Below, piece after piece: positions 44,983 to 57,589 of a stretch of DNA of 64,000 bases. The position numbers were made by a program, and so were the translations under genes. The stretch lies in assembly GCA_021464415.1 (NCBI GenBank), contig CM038468.1:39048969-39112968 (forward strand), in the 5' to 3' direction. The notes beneath the pieces were generated by a model. The model was not told where the DNA came from. It worked only from the letters and a program-made list of their open reading frames with translations, and ran no database searches. The stretch's first letter is position 1. Each line of letters opens with the position of its first letter. The DNA is from Lonicera japonica (lineage: Eukaryota; Streptophyta; Magnoliopsida; Dipsacales; Caprifoliaceae).

Positions 44983-45662
44983 TATTACCTGATTCTTAGC
45001 TCAGTATTGTGTCTGATTGGCACGATAATTGGCGATTTAGCCTGATGCAGTGTCTGATCATTCGGTGACTGGTGATTGAGCCTGGTGCAGTGTCTGACTT
45101 GCACGTTGAATGGAGATTTAGCTCGATGCAGTGTCTGACTGGCCCGATGATTGGCACAGTATTTTGGCCTACAAAAGATGTTAGAAAGGGGGCATTGGAG
45201 CTTGGTTGAGGTTATGTTAGAAATGAGGGCGATATAGCCTGGTGTAGTGTCTGACTCGCAACAATGTATGAATAAGGGCGATTGAGCCTGGTGCAGTGTA
45301 TGCCGAGCATCCAATGTATGTAATGGGGTGATAGAGCTTGGTGCGGTGTATGATACGCAACTAATGATGTGTATGTGAGCGATGGAACTCGGTGCGGTGT
45401 TTTGACATGCAAGATAATGAATGACTGGAGCTATAGAGCCTGTTACAGTGTATGACGCGTAAAAATGATGAATAGGTGGGGCGATAAAGCCCGTGCGGTG
45501 TTTTGACACTCAACAAGTATATATATAAGGGCGATAGAGTGCGGTGTGGTGTCTGACTGGCAACCAGTGTATATATGAGGGCGATAGAGCCCGGTGCGGT
45601 ATCTAACTTGCAACATGAATAATGAATAGGGCGATAGAGCCTGGTTTGATTTTTGACACTAA
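44983..45662. repeat. Minisatellite array 4, left part
   Basis: About eleven units of 50-60 bp around GGGCGATAGAGCCCGGTGCG, then GTGTTTTGACACGCAA. The same array continues at 47038 after an inserted solo LTR. Confidence 0.9.
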
Positions 45663-46380
45663 TGTGCCAAGAAATTGGTACATTGTATTCCATTAATATA
45701 TACTTTGGAGAGCATATATTATTACATTTGTTGTGTTTTTGGAGCTTTTCAGGTGTTTGGAGTAAAATCGAGAATTTTTCTAATGAAGAAAAAATTGGCC
45801 GCGCGCAACACCTGTATTCAATAAAATTATGGTGCTAATCCATATATAATTTGATTTTCTAATGTAGATCTTTGAGCTAGCTATGCGTGGGCGAAAAGCT
45901 TACGTCAATCGGAGTTTGGAGTGCAAAGTTATAACCGAAATACGATCAATGTGCCAAAGTATTCATTCCAGCGAGAATGGGTCATTTTAATGAAGATGGG
46001 ATTTTTTATAAATAATGGCCCAAGCCCCATTTTGCAGCAGCCCAACATTAATAAAGCCCAAGCCCATATATAGATTGTCTTAAAAAAGATGCCTGAGCTC
46101 CAATTGCAAATATCAATAACACGGCCACAAATTGTTTTAATTTTTTTGTGTCTCTTCTTCCTTGCACATTAATCAAGCATAGCAGCCTTTATTCGATAGC
46201 CGTGCATAGTGGATTGTCTTCAGAAGAATTGATTTTATTAATTAATGCTTTAATCTTTTTCTTGTTGTCTTTTGACTAATTAAAGAGTAGTACTTTTATT
46301 TATGTCGGAGTGAATTATCGTATGCTATTAATTCAAGATTGTTCTTCTTTAATTTATTTGTGCGTACCTAAGTAAGTACC

Positions 46381-46415
<35 letters not shown>

Positions 46416-47037
46416 TGTGTTCTTTAATTATTTGTTTTGTTTAATTTATAAGCATGATATGCTAGATTGTTTTCTAGGGTTGATGATGAGTATATTTGAT
46501 ATCCTTGCATGTATTCATGCCAATTGACTCTATTAACTCAAGATTGTTCTTCTTCAATTTAGATTCACCTTATGATTTGTTGGGAATGGATATAGGGTGT
46601 GTTTTGACAGATATAGTGAGTGTTTTGATTTTATACACGCATTTGGCTGTGAAAGAATTAATAATTGGATTTTAAAAATTAATTGTGCTTAATTGAATAT
46701 ATTTTCCGCATCTAATAAAGTTGAGAGACCAAATCAGTGCGAGATAAAGAGTAGAATTTGCTGGGCATGAATATTAGGAACATGATATCAAATATATGAA
46801 TCCGCCACCATAGTATTTTATTAATTGATTATTTTACTAGTATTTTATTATTTTATTTGTATTTTTAGTTGATAAATCATCCCACTCAATTTCTAAGCTA
46901 GATTAGGAATTAATTAGAGTTAGTGAGAGAGATACATACGTTCCATCCGTCAAGTCTCTTGGGTTCGACCTCGCTCTTGCTTAAGCTATACTAGTATCCG
47001 ATTCGTGGACTTGCGAGTATATAAAACATTCACAACA
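45663..47037 (+). repeat. Probable solo LTR inserted in minisatellite array 4
   Basis: 1,375 bp of non-repeat sequence interrupts the array. It starts TGTGCCAAG, ends CATTCACAACA, and is flanked by ACTAA (left) and ACAAA (right), a 5-bp duplication with one mismatch. Near the end TTGGGTTCGACCTCGCTCTTG and GGACTTGCGAGTATA resemble the 3' end of Ty3-type LTRs. It also holds a (TTTA)n run at 46380-46416. Confidence 0.65.
46380..46416. repeat. (TTTA)n microsatellite
   Basis: About nine tetranucleotide units inside the inserted LTR-like sequence. Confidence 0.9.
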
Positions 47038-48590
47038 ACAAAATTAATGATGCGTATGTGAGCGATGGAACCCAGTGTGGTGTTTTGACATGTAAGATAA
47101 TGAATGAGTGGGATAATAGAGCCCGTTGCGGTGTATGACGCGCAAAACTGAAAAATAAGTGTGGCAATAAAGCTCGTGCAGTGTTTTAACACGCAACAAG
47201 TGTATGTATAAAGGTGATATTGCCTGGTGCTGTTTTTGACTCACAACATGAATGATGAATGGGGCGATAGAACCTGGTTTGGTGTTTTGACACGCAAGTG
47301 ATGAATGAATGGGGCGACAGATCCCGGTGCTATGTTTTCACAAGTAATAATGAATGAATAGGGACGATGGAGCCCAGTGCGATGTGTTAACATGCAATTA
47401 TGAATGAATAAGGGCGATAGAGCCAGGTGTGATTTATTGACACGCAATAATGAATAAATAAGGGCGATGGAGCCCAATGCGGCATCTGACTCTCAACAAG
47501 TGTATCTATGAGAGCGATAGAACCTGGTGCGGTGTATAGACATGCAAAATGAATGAAAGAGAGTGATAAAGCACGGTGCGGTGTTTTGACACACAAAATG
47601 AATTAAAGAGAGTGATAGAGCCTGGTGCGGTATTTTGACACGCAATATAAAAGAATGAGAGTGATAGAGCCTGGTGCGGTGTTTTGACACGCAACAAGTG
47701 ATGTGTATGTGAGCGATGGAGCCCGGTGCAGTGTTTTGACACACAAGATAATGAATGAGTGGGGCGATAGAGCCCATTGCGGTGTATGGCATATAAAAAT
47801 GATGAATAAGTGGGGTAATAGAGCCCTTGAGGTGTTTTTGACGTGCAACAAGTGTATGTATAAGGGCGATAGAGCTAGGTGCGGTGTTTTGACATGCAAT
47901 ATGATAAATGAATGAGCAGTTAGAGTTTAGTGCGATGTATTGACATGCAATTATGAATGAATAGGTGCGATGGAGCTTGGTGCGATGTGTTGACACGCAG
48001 TAATAAATGAATAAGGGCGATGGAGCCTACTATAGCATTTGACTCGTAACAAGTGTATCTTGAGAGCGATAGAGCCCGGTGCAGTGTTTTAACATGTAAA
48101 ATGAATGATGAATAGGGCGACGGAGCCCGGTGCTATGTTTTGACATGCATATGCTGAATGAATGGGACGATATAGCCCGGTGCAGTGTTTTGACATGCAT
48201 TGATCGAAGAAAGGGGCAACGAAGCCCGATGCAGTGTTTTGACATACATTGATCGAAGAAAGGGGTGACAGAGCCTGATGCAATGTTTTGGCATGCATAT
48301 GAGGAATGAAAGGGGTGATGGAGCCCGATGCAGTGTTTTGACATGCATATGAGGAATGAAAGGGGCGGCAGAGCCCGATGCAGTGTTTTAACTTGCATAA
48401 TTGAAGAAAGAGGCGATGGAGTCTAATGCGGTGTTTTAACTTGCATGATTGAAGAAAGGAGCGATGGAGTCTAATGCAGTATTTTAACTTGTATGATTGA
48501 AGAAATGGGCGATGGGGCCCAGTGCAATGTTTTAACTTTCATGATTGAAAAAAGGGGCGATGGAACCCAATGAAGTGTATGATTTGCATG
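47038..48590. repeat. Minisatellite array 4, right part
   Basis: About 28 more units of GGGCGATAGAGCCCGGTGCG...TTTTGACACGCAA type, with periods from about 50 (48270-48375) to 60 bp. All ORFs on the minus strand here are by-products of the repeat. Confidence 0.9.
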
Positions 48591-48790
48591 AATGAATTTT
48601 TAAATGTCTTAGAGGAGATACAGTGTATAACTTGCATGAATGAATTTTTAAATGCCAAAGAGGAGATACAGTGTATGACTTACACGAATGAATTTAAAAT
48701 GCCGAAGAGGCAATGCAATGTATGACTTGAATGAATGAATTTTAAATGCTAAAAAGGCGACGCAGTGTATGACTTGCGAAGTAAATTAAA
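48590..48790. repeat. Minisatellite array 5 (~60 bp)
   Basis: Four units around GAATGAATTTTAAATGC, GAAGAGGCGA and CAGTGTATGACTTGCA, transitional between arrays 4 and 6. Confidence 0.8.
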
Positions 48791-49540
48791 GATGGCGCGG
48801 TTAGTCCAGTGTTATGAATGAATGATATGGCGAATAACCTAGTATAATGAATGATGAATTATGAATGATGTGGCAATTAACCTAGTTTATTGAATGAATG
48901 AATGAATGATGTGGCGGCTAACCCAGTGCAATAAATGTATGCATGACATGGCGATTAGCCCAGTTTATAGAATGGATGAATAATGTGGCGAACAACCCAA
49001 TTTATTGAATGAATGAATGATTTGACGATTAGCCAGTGTATTGATGAATGATGTGGCGATTTGCCCAATGTAATTAGTGTATGAATATCGTACGATTAGC
49101 CAGCGCATTGAATAAATGAATGATTTGGCGATTAGCCTAGTGTAATGAGTGTATAAATAACGTGGCGATTAGCTAGCGCATTGAATAAATTAATGATTTG
49201 GCGATTAGACGGTGTATTGAGTGAATGAATGAATGGTGTGGCGATTAGACCAGTTTATTGAATGAATGAATGATGTGGCAATTAGCCCAGTGAATGACGT
49301 GGCGATTAGCCCATTATATTGAATGAATGGTGTGGCAATTAGCCCATGTATTAACGAATGAATGATGTGGCGATTAGCCTAATGTATTGAATGAAGTGAC
49401 AATTAGCTGAGTGTAATGAATGAATGAATGATTTGGCGATTAGCCAGTGTATTGAATAAATGATGATTTGGCGATTAGTACTGTATAATGAATGTATGAA
49501 TGATTTGGCGATTAGCCAGTGTATTAATGATGATGCCATT
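48790..49540. repeat. Minisatellite array 6
   Basis: About 18 diverged units of 35-60 bp with GATGTGGCGATTAGCCCAGT and TATTGAATGAATGAATG. Confidence 0.85.
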
Positions 49541-49829
49541 TGCTGGCGAATGAGATAAATGAAAGGTATGTGTTTACCTGTACTTACCTGTGAAGTATAA
49601 GAAACTTAACTCGCTTGCGGAGCAGTTATGTGGCTAATGGTGAAACACCATGGCAAAAGTAAAATAACAAGTTCGCCTGTAATAACAATAATATCAAAAA
49701 AAGAAAAATCACATTTGCAAATGATTGTAGGAATCATATGCCGATCACTTTTGTTGAAGTTCGAAGGATATCTCACATCTCTTGGGAGAATGAAATCTTG
49801 AAAGATTGATTCAATAATTTATTATGTGA

Positions 49830-50045
49830 AAGAAGTTAGTTATTTAACGCACGCGAATTGGCGTGATTGATTTTCGAAAGAATTTGAATTTATTTGAATA
49901 CGTGAATTGATGTGAATTCCCTTTTTAAAGAATTTGATTAATTTATTTAAAGTACGCGAATTGGCGTCAGAAAAGTTTGAAAGAATTTGATTTTATTAGA
50001 ACACGTGAATTGACATGATTCTCTTTTGAAAAGGATTAATTATTT
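49830..50045. repeat. Minisatellite array 7
   Basis: Three to four loose units of ~55-60 bp with AAGAATTTGATTTTATT and ACACGTGAATTGGCGTGATT. More degenerate copies of the AAGAAT type may continue near 50880-51060. Confidence 0.6.
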
Positions 50046-51075
50046 TAATAAAAGCGGAATTGTGATTTAATTATAATTATGATTTTTGAATATTGTCGAT
50101 TAAAGATAGCGAGGGAGCAAAATCTTTCTTGTCTATGGCAATGTCCAGGGGGCAGGGAAGAAGTTATGTTATGCATTAATCAATATTGACGATGTTTGAA
50201 CTACATTTTATAAAGTATGTCGTGCGCCAGTAAGATATTACACTTATTATTTTAAAAAATTCGGTGAATCTATTGTTAGTTATGCATTTTGATCAAATGA
50301 CACGATAGAGCGTTGGATCTCAAGTGGAAACTATCTCATATTCTATTCATCTGTTTCTATTTTTCTCCCTCTTTTTTAGGAAACTAGAAATGACTTTGTT
50401 TCTTTTTTTTATTCACCCTCATCATCATTTGTTTTGTTTCATCCCCTCGGACTACACTAGCCAGAATTGCGGCTAAGATTCTTTTTCTTTTTTGGTTTCA
50501 TCACTTAGCTTTTTTTCGACTGTTTCATTTTTTTCTGTGTATTTGCCGAGTTCGACCATTTATTCCTTACTTTTTAAATGGGAACGTAGTCTCCTTTTAG
50601 TTTTCAATGACTATTTATGTACAGACAATCGCATTATATCAACTTTTTCACACGCAATAATTGCTGAAGAATAAGTGGGATAGTGTTGTGTTTATGTTCA
50701 AGTGCTTGAATAAGCGGTTCATGTTTCATTAAAATAGATTAACATACGTGTGAACTTCCAATGGAATAGGATTGGAGAAAAATCTTTAATGTCACGATTT
50801 TGCGTTATTTAAGAGAGCAATGCGATTTTAACCGTGCTGTGGTTAAACGATATTTTCATTTATCAAAAATGAGAGTTGAATCATAATCTCAGTTTCAAAG
50901 AATGGTTGATTTTATCAAAGAATAACAATTTTTTTTTTTTCAAAGAATGACTTGATTCTAGAATTGTGGAATTTATTTATACAAAATAATTGATTTAAAG
51001 AATAGTGGAATTTATTTGTCCATAAAGATTGATTGGTGATTTTTTTTTGAAAGAATGTGACTTTATACAAGTAAG
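50046..51075. other. Spacer right of the minisatellite complex
   Basis: T-rich stretches and diffuse AAGAATG repeats; no gene recognised. Confidence 0.4.
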
Positions 51076-52230
51076 TGATGCCCTGAATCCCGTTACGAGG
51101 TTTTGGCCTCTGGGACCCGGTTAATTACGGTGTCGTACACAACGACGGGTTTAAAGTACATAGTTTAAAAGTTATTTTGTAAAAAATTGTATATAAGGCC
51201 TTATTGTAAGAAAATTTTGGCATGTAGAGTTTATAAGTTTAACAAATCCGAACCTGTAAAATTATAAAATAAATCTAATTACTATAATTTCAACTCCACA
51301 TTCATAAAGTCCTTAATTAATAAAATAAATAAAACAATCCATATATTAAGCAAATCCTCCAACGAGGTCTCAACTTCAATCAAAGGCTTTACATAACTTA
51401 CGAGTAACATTGAATATAAATTTAATTATACAAAATATACAAATCAACTAAGTACACAAAAGACGACTATAAATAGTCTAAGGTCATCAGAGGTGCCTAT
51501 ACTTCGTATCTGTACCGCCCCCGAAGAGAATTGCCTGCAAAACTGGTTTGAAAAATGAGAATGAGCCAAACAAGGGCTCAGTGGGAACTATAGAAGTTTG
51601 AATAATAAAATACATATTGGAAAGAACAAGCAACGTGAAGTAATAAAAGTAATTCGAATTATGTATATATACTTATACTGTTCCTACACACACACGTATA
51701 TATATATATATATAGTACTATCTTCAAAACCATGTAAACTATGTTATATGCAATACACACCAAGTGCCATCCCATCCACGAAGATGCAATAGGAACACAT
51801 CATCAAGATACTGAAATACTATAATAACAAAGTATCCTCGAAACATAAACAAACTATCACAAGAATTAATAATCTTAAAACAAATGTAGGCACTAATTTC
51901 ATAATCGTCAGTCTTACATTCATTTTTCATCTTATATCATGCATCTAGGATTTATTTAATTATGCACAGTGATTGCGATATAAGCCCCTAAGGCTAAGGT
52001 ATGCAGCCTCTAAGGCTGGGTTCCCCCGTGGACCACCTAGATGGTGTAGGGTATGCTGCCTCGCTGGGTCCCCTTACGGACCACAGAGTACACTACTCTC
52101 AAAGCGGAATCCTTCTACGCGGATTAGGGTGTGTAGCCTCCAAGGCTAAGTCCCCCTATGGACCATTAGTGCCTTACAAAATCGAGAAATTAATATAAAG
52201 TATTTTTAAAGGAATATACTTATTCATAGT
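51076..52230. repeat. Possible LTR/leader fragment
   Basis: Starts near TGATGCCCTGAATCCCG, carries a TGAGCC...GGGCTCAGT palindrome (51562-51581) like the one in the solo LTR at 37662, and three diverged copies of a GCAGCCTCTAAGGCTGGG...GTGGACCA unit at about 51985-52170. No end or target duplication was found. Confidence 0.3.
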
Positions 52231-52237
52231 ACACATA

Positions 52238-52242
52238 CATGT

Positions 52243-52274
<32 letters not shown>

Positions 52275-52275
52275 C
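52238..52275. repeat. (CA)n(TA)n microsatellite
   Basis: ACACAC run followed by ATATAT run. Confidence 0.85.
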
Positions 52276-52615
52276 AATCCATATCTTCCTATTGATTTCA
52301 CTTGCCAAGAGCGTATCTAGTTTCTCCATATACGCAATGTCAAATCCATATTCAAATTATATATTAAACCAATATGTGTATATGACAGGTAGATAGGTTT
52401 AGTGACAATGACAATAGTTACAGCCTTAGATGCATCTACACACATATATATATATATATATGGATGAGTTTTCAATGGTTACCTTCTTTTTCTACCCATT
52501 GATAGGTACTGACAATAATTAATGCACATTAGTGAGGTGTTAAATCATTTAACCTGTTATAGCATGTTAAGGTGACCTATTCTATTTTTATTTTTTTAAT
52601 TAAACTTTAGGTGGT

Positions 52616-52919
52616 GTTTGGTTGAGATTTTAAAATTAAGTTTTTAAAATTTTTACTAAAAAGTCAACTTTACTTCACACTTCTCAAATTACTTTACTTT
52701 CTCTCTCATAAAATTTTTAAAAGACCATAACTTTAAATTCAAAAATCGGAATTAGATAAAAAAATATATATTTGAAACCTAATCATCGAGATCTATAAAA
52801 TAAGACCTATTGTTACTATTTTTTTAATTTTTTTTACGAGTTTTTTTGAATTGGTTGAAAAAAACTTCAACAAAAATTAAATTCACTTTTCAAAACATGT
52901 TTTAAAATCTCAATCAAAC
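52616..52919. mobile_element. MITE, copy B of a two-copy family
   Basis: 304 bp with inverted ends GTTTGGTTGAGATTTTAAAA / TTTTAAAATCTCAATCAAAC (one mismatch). Its interior is the reverse complement of the copy at 20905-21275 (CATCGAGATCTATAAAATAAG). No ORF; target duplication unclear. Confidence 0.7.
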
Positions 52920-54880
52920 AAGATTCCTTAAAGATTTTTTTTTGCCAAATAGACCTAGGATAATCCAATTCCAAATTAGGATAAGTGTTTATGGGTGTTT
53001 TTGTCATTTCAGTTTATAGTTAATTAATAACATAAGTTAATGAAAAATAACACTTTCAAAATATATTTGACTTTGAATTTTCATCTCTATACAATATGTT
53101 TACAAATTACATACAATTCAATTATTTTAATAACACTTTCAATTTAATCATTTTATTATCATTCGTGACAAATTATATTATAATAAAAACCCAAAAATTA
53201 ATTTGAAGCATCTCATATAACTTGTTCTACTAGTTTTATTAGTCGCTGTTCAACTAAATAATAATTTTAACACAATAACATAAAATAATATTAAAAGAAA
53301 AGTATTTTCTTAATTTAAAGTATTTCAAACAAACTCAACTTTTAATAATTTGATCAGATATGGAAGTATGCGTACGGCTTCCTAAATAACACTTAAAATA
53401 TATCTTATTTAGTATTAAATAATTAATTATTTGGTTCAATAATCAATGTGTTGTGTTTGACAAACAAAATTTATACCATTTTCAAAATTGAGAATTATAT
53501 CCACTAATTAAAATTAATTTATAATTGTACTAATTTAGATTACATTTTAATTTAGATTCTATTTTCTTTTAAGGTGCATTTGAATTATATAATTGAATTT
53601 AGCTTTAAAATTTATAAATCTAAGATTCAAAAATTACATATTTGAAATACAAGAGTTTAAAATTTTGTGTTTACTTAACAAATATAAGGAAATTGATTTA
53701 TAAATCTAAATATTATTTCGCTAAAATTTATATTTAGTTGATTAGTAAGCTATTTTTATTTTTTGACACCGTGGCAGAACTCATGCTTATACAAAATTAA
53801 CCCGCTTGACTCGACGCGCCCCTATTATAGTATTTTATTCCTTATAATATAGCGTAATTACCACAGGACGGGAGTGGGTTTATGCATACACTATTCACGA
53901 CGGATTTATATTTAAAATAATAAAACCTGCACCGGGTTGGGATGTGTTTATATGTTTGTTGGGTTTGGACAACACATGACCCTTTGTCATCATTTGTATT
54001 ATTATTATAATTAATATTACAAATATATTTATAATAATAAAAAATAATAATTTGTTTAAAAATTAATTAATTATTTTTTCAACTTCGCAAGTTTGGGATC
54101 TATAAGGAATAACCATATCTCTGTAATTTGAAAGTTATAACTTTAAGATAAGTATCAAATCTTATTATTTGAATATATTTATAAATCTCAAATCATAATT
54201 TCACACCAAACAAAAATATTTAGATTTGAGATTCCAAATACAAATATCATGTTAAAATCTTCTCTCAAATCCACATTCCAAATACACGCTTAAAAATTTT
54301 TAAAGGGTTTTATTAAAAAATATTTTCAATTAACTATATTATTAATACTTCCACCATTTTCTTTCATATAATAATAATAATAATAATAATAATAAAGATT
54401 TAAAAATCAAGTATAGATATTCTTCTATGTTGACAATCACATTAGACCTATTTCATGTTTATGAATTTTTCAATATATAATCATATAAAGTATTCATGAT
54501 CATATAATTAATTAGCTAGCACGACATTTGGTATTGTAATTTATAATACGAATAGTATTTTCTTTCACTGGAATGGTTTGTGAGAGGATAATTATGCAAA
54601 TAACATACTATAAACCTTTGAGATTTATTTGGTGCTTCAAAAAAATAATATTTTTTATGAAATTATGTGAAATAAATGAGCCTACAAACAATTCTAAAAA
54701 AAATCATCAAAATTTTAATTTTTTTTTGAAAGGTTCACAATTCTAAAGTATTTTTATTTTTATTTTTTGCTGTACATAAACTTTTTTTTTTCTTTTTAAA
54801 ATTGTAGCATCTTATCATTTGATAATTAATTTAAAATTTAAAGTTTTTGGAATTCATAAAATATATATATTTAATACTTA
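52920..54880. other. AT-rich interior of the large inverted-terminus element
   Basis: No gene. Holds (AAT)n at 54368-54396. Sequence at about 53570-54300 has loosely inverted borders (GTGCATTTGAATT and AATCCACATTCCAAATACACG), possibly another decayed MITE. Confidence 0.4.
54368..54396. repeat. (AAT)n microsatellite
   Basis: About nine to ten units. Confidence 0.9.
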
Positions 54881-55264
54881 GAGCATCTCCAACCGTAATG
54901 TATAATTTTGGTTTGTGTAAAATTTACACGTTTTGTAAAAAAAAAGGTTTCTAGCAGTCTTTTAAGAAACTTTGACACTTAGGATTTGTGTAAAAAGGTT
55001 GTGTAAAATACAAACCCAATTCACACAACTATGTCAGATAATCTCCAGTCTATTTTCACTCATCCCGTTTCTAGAAATAAATGAATTTGAAAAGTAAGGG
55101 AATAAATATAGGATAAGTACTTATCTAATTGGTAGTTTAATATTTATACAAAAGTCTAAAACAGATTGTTGGAGTATAAAACGAATTCTTTATTATTTTT
55201 GTGTAAATCCCATTTTGACATGTAGGATTTACACAAAATTTATACAAGACGATTGGAGATGCTC
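54881..55264. mobile_element. Tourist-like MITE (GAGCATCTCCAA type)
   Basis: 384 bp flanked by TTA on both sides (54878-54880, 55265-55267), with 17-bp inverted ends GAGCATCTCCAACCGTA / GACGATTGGAGATGCTC (two mismatches). 3-bp TTA duplication and size fit PIF/Harbinger MITEs. No ORF. Confidence 0.9.
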
Positions 55265-56056
55265 TTATGTTCTTGGTTGACCTTTGTGATAAAATTTCAA
55301 TTACATGTTCAAATTTGAAATCTTTGTTTAAGATGTTTAGTTTGAATTTGAGCTTTTGTTAGTTATTTTTTTTATTATTTTATTTTTAACAGTTGTTATC
55401 TTTAATAAGGGATAATTTTGAAAATGAATATATTTTATTTATAATAAATTAAAGTTTATTTTGTCATCGATTAAAAAGTTATCCTTGAAACTAATTCTAA
55501 AAATAGAATGTCCTTTATTAGAATGAGAGTAATTGATTTGTAATTTAAAAAAAAAAACATATTTTTATTTATTTAATTAAAGTAGATGTACCTATTAATC
55601 CAATTTACTTTTTAATATTAAATCATTAATAAAATAATATTTATAAAATTAAATCTATAATATTTTTTTGTTAGTTTATCTACACTTATGGATTAATTTA
55701 GTAGGCAATACTAATTAACTTAACAATGTAGATTAACTGCAAGATATAAATATAAATAAAATCATTCATTTTATATAGGTAAGGAATAGGGATATCCTGT
55801 ATTGGAATTACAAAATCATGTAATGAATATCTAATTTATGATTCCTTAAAATTAAATACAAAAAAAATGTCATGTCATCAGGTAACAACAAGTTATCCAC
55901 TTAACATTGCATTTAATACTTTGTATTTCTCCAATGTGCATTAATTATGTTAGCTAACTACACATTTGATCTCAACCATTGATTTTTCATCAAATGGTTA
56001 ATATTATAATAACCATCCATGGGTAAAAAGAGAAGTAACCATTGAAACCTCACCCA

Positions 56057-57463
56057 TATATATATATATATGCATGCCATAAAAGAGACTAATATCCATT
56101 TCATGATCCCATCTATGTAGTACTTGAACATTCCAAAGAGTGAGCTAATAATCTACTTATTATATGTTCTTAGCTCGATAGAATGCCATCTGTAAAGCAA
56201 TTAGCCCATTAAATAGCGTATGTTTCTCATGAATATAATCATTATAACTTTTGAAAGCGAAATCATGTATTAACAATTTGTTAATTGCATCACTAAGATA
56301 AAGAACATAATAAGGTTGTTATCAAAATGGTGGGTCTCAACCAAGTCATTGTATTAGTGTTCCAATGGCATGTGTATATATTATCTACACCAAGTGAACC
56401 ACACCCATGCATATATAACGTCACCTCAACCACTAAATTTGTATAGTGCACGGTTCATAATAATCCCATATTGTTTAAATCTTGCATAAACCCTTATTCT
56501 CTAGATCATGAAGTGTTATGTATATACGTATATAACCGTAAACTGAGTATACATAGCGTTATTGGGTATCACATAAGGCTTATGATATTCTAACATTTTA
56601 TGAGATTCATTTAATATAACACGAAACTACAACAAAAACATATTTAAATCAAGAGAAATAACAACACATTTCTACCCAAAACCCCATGTATGCATATATC
56701 AACATGTTCATAAAGAAAATCCTAAATTTTTGATTGATAGGAAATACGCAACACGTAATAGTTGAAAAAGAGTTTGAATAATAGTATTCCCACCTTAATC
56801 GAGCTAAACCTTCGAACTTTGAGCGATGAATCGAGCTAAAATCTTTGAAATCGTAAAATCCCCAATTAACAATGGTGGAATGAAATGGAGAAGAAGATGG
56901 AGGAGATGATGATGGGGGTTTGGTGTTAAAATGATAAGTCTTGAAAGATCGCTCATCTCAACCTCTAAAATATGAGCACTCACATCTCTCTAGGTCTCTC
57001 AAAGGTGGGTGGGTCGAATGGGGGAGTTAGGAGGAAGAAAGAGAGCTAAATATCTAGTAAAAGTGACCAGTCAAAGCCCCTTTCCCAGCTCTGATCGATT
57101 AGAGCATAAGCTTCTGATCCATCAGAGGATTTCTTTGCGAAGTCTCACTTTGACCTACCTTTTTGACCACCGAAATGATGTTATCTCAACTCGAGCTCAA
57201 CACGGAACTTGTGGAGGGGAAATATATGAAACTCTAGCCATAAATAGGGAGTCATTTGGACTTTGTGTGAGAAATTTATAGCCTCTCAAAGTTGGCCAAA
57301 AATTCATTTCAACAAAAGTTTAATTTTCACCGTTATCTACCAAATTCAACTTTCGCTTCCCGAAATGTGTTCTAACCATACACGCATACTTAATATCATT
57401 AAAATGACTTGTTATAAGTGTTGAATCAATCACTAAGGTTCCATTACGAAAATCAACTCCTTT
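56057..57463. other. Spacer without recognisable gene
   Basis: Part of 56790-57450 resembles the gene-side end of plant LTRs (AAATCCCCAATTAACAATGG; similar wording near 39490), but no terminus was found. No coding region supported. Confidence 0.35.
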
Positions 57464-57533
57464 AACGGAGGTTTAGCCTTAAACAGAGGTTTGGCCTTAA
57501 ACAGAGGTTTGGCCTTAAACAGGCTTAAGAGGA
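57464..57533. repeat. 18-bp tandem repeat
   Basis: Three to four copies of GAGGTTTGGCCTTAAACA with an 18-bp period (starts at 57468, 57486, 57504), just before the mobile-domain remnant. Confidence 0.85.
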
Positions 57534-57589
57534 GAATTGGCGCGGAAACAAAATACGATGTGTAAGGCTTGAATTTTGGCGATGGTTGT

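Larger units (their letters stand above)
52461..56056. mobile_element. Large non-coding element with long inverted termini
   Basis: The left 150 bp (52461-52612, TGGATGAGTTTTCAATGGTT, then ACCTTCTTTTTCTACCCAT) and the right 210 bp (55845-56056) are inverted copies of each other with moderate divergence; AATTAATGCACATT occurs in both arms. Interior about 3.2 kb, very AT-rich, no ORF. Long inverted termini suggest a MULE-type or foldback element. (TA)n tracts border both ends and obscure any target duplication. Two MITEs are nested inside. Confidence 0.5.

Noticed and set aside
44985..48398. Many overlapping minus-strand ORFs rich in His, Thr and Ser across the arrays
   Set aside because: They follow the 50-60 bp repeat in several frames and change frame freely; no domain or codon conservation.
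41378..49540. Repeat-spacer pattern reminiscent of CRISPR
   Set aside because: Whole units are repeated without unique spacers, there are no cas genes, and the DNA is plant nuclear.
53570..54300. Possible further MITE with GTGCATTTGAATT-type borders
   Set aside because: The inverted pairing is weak and no target duplication was seen; mentioned only in the spacer entry.
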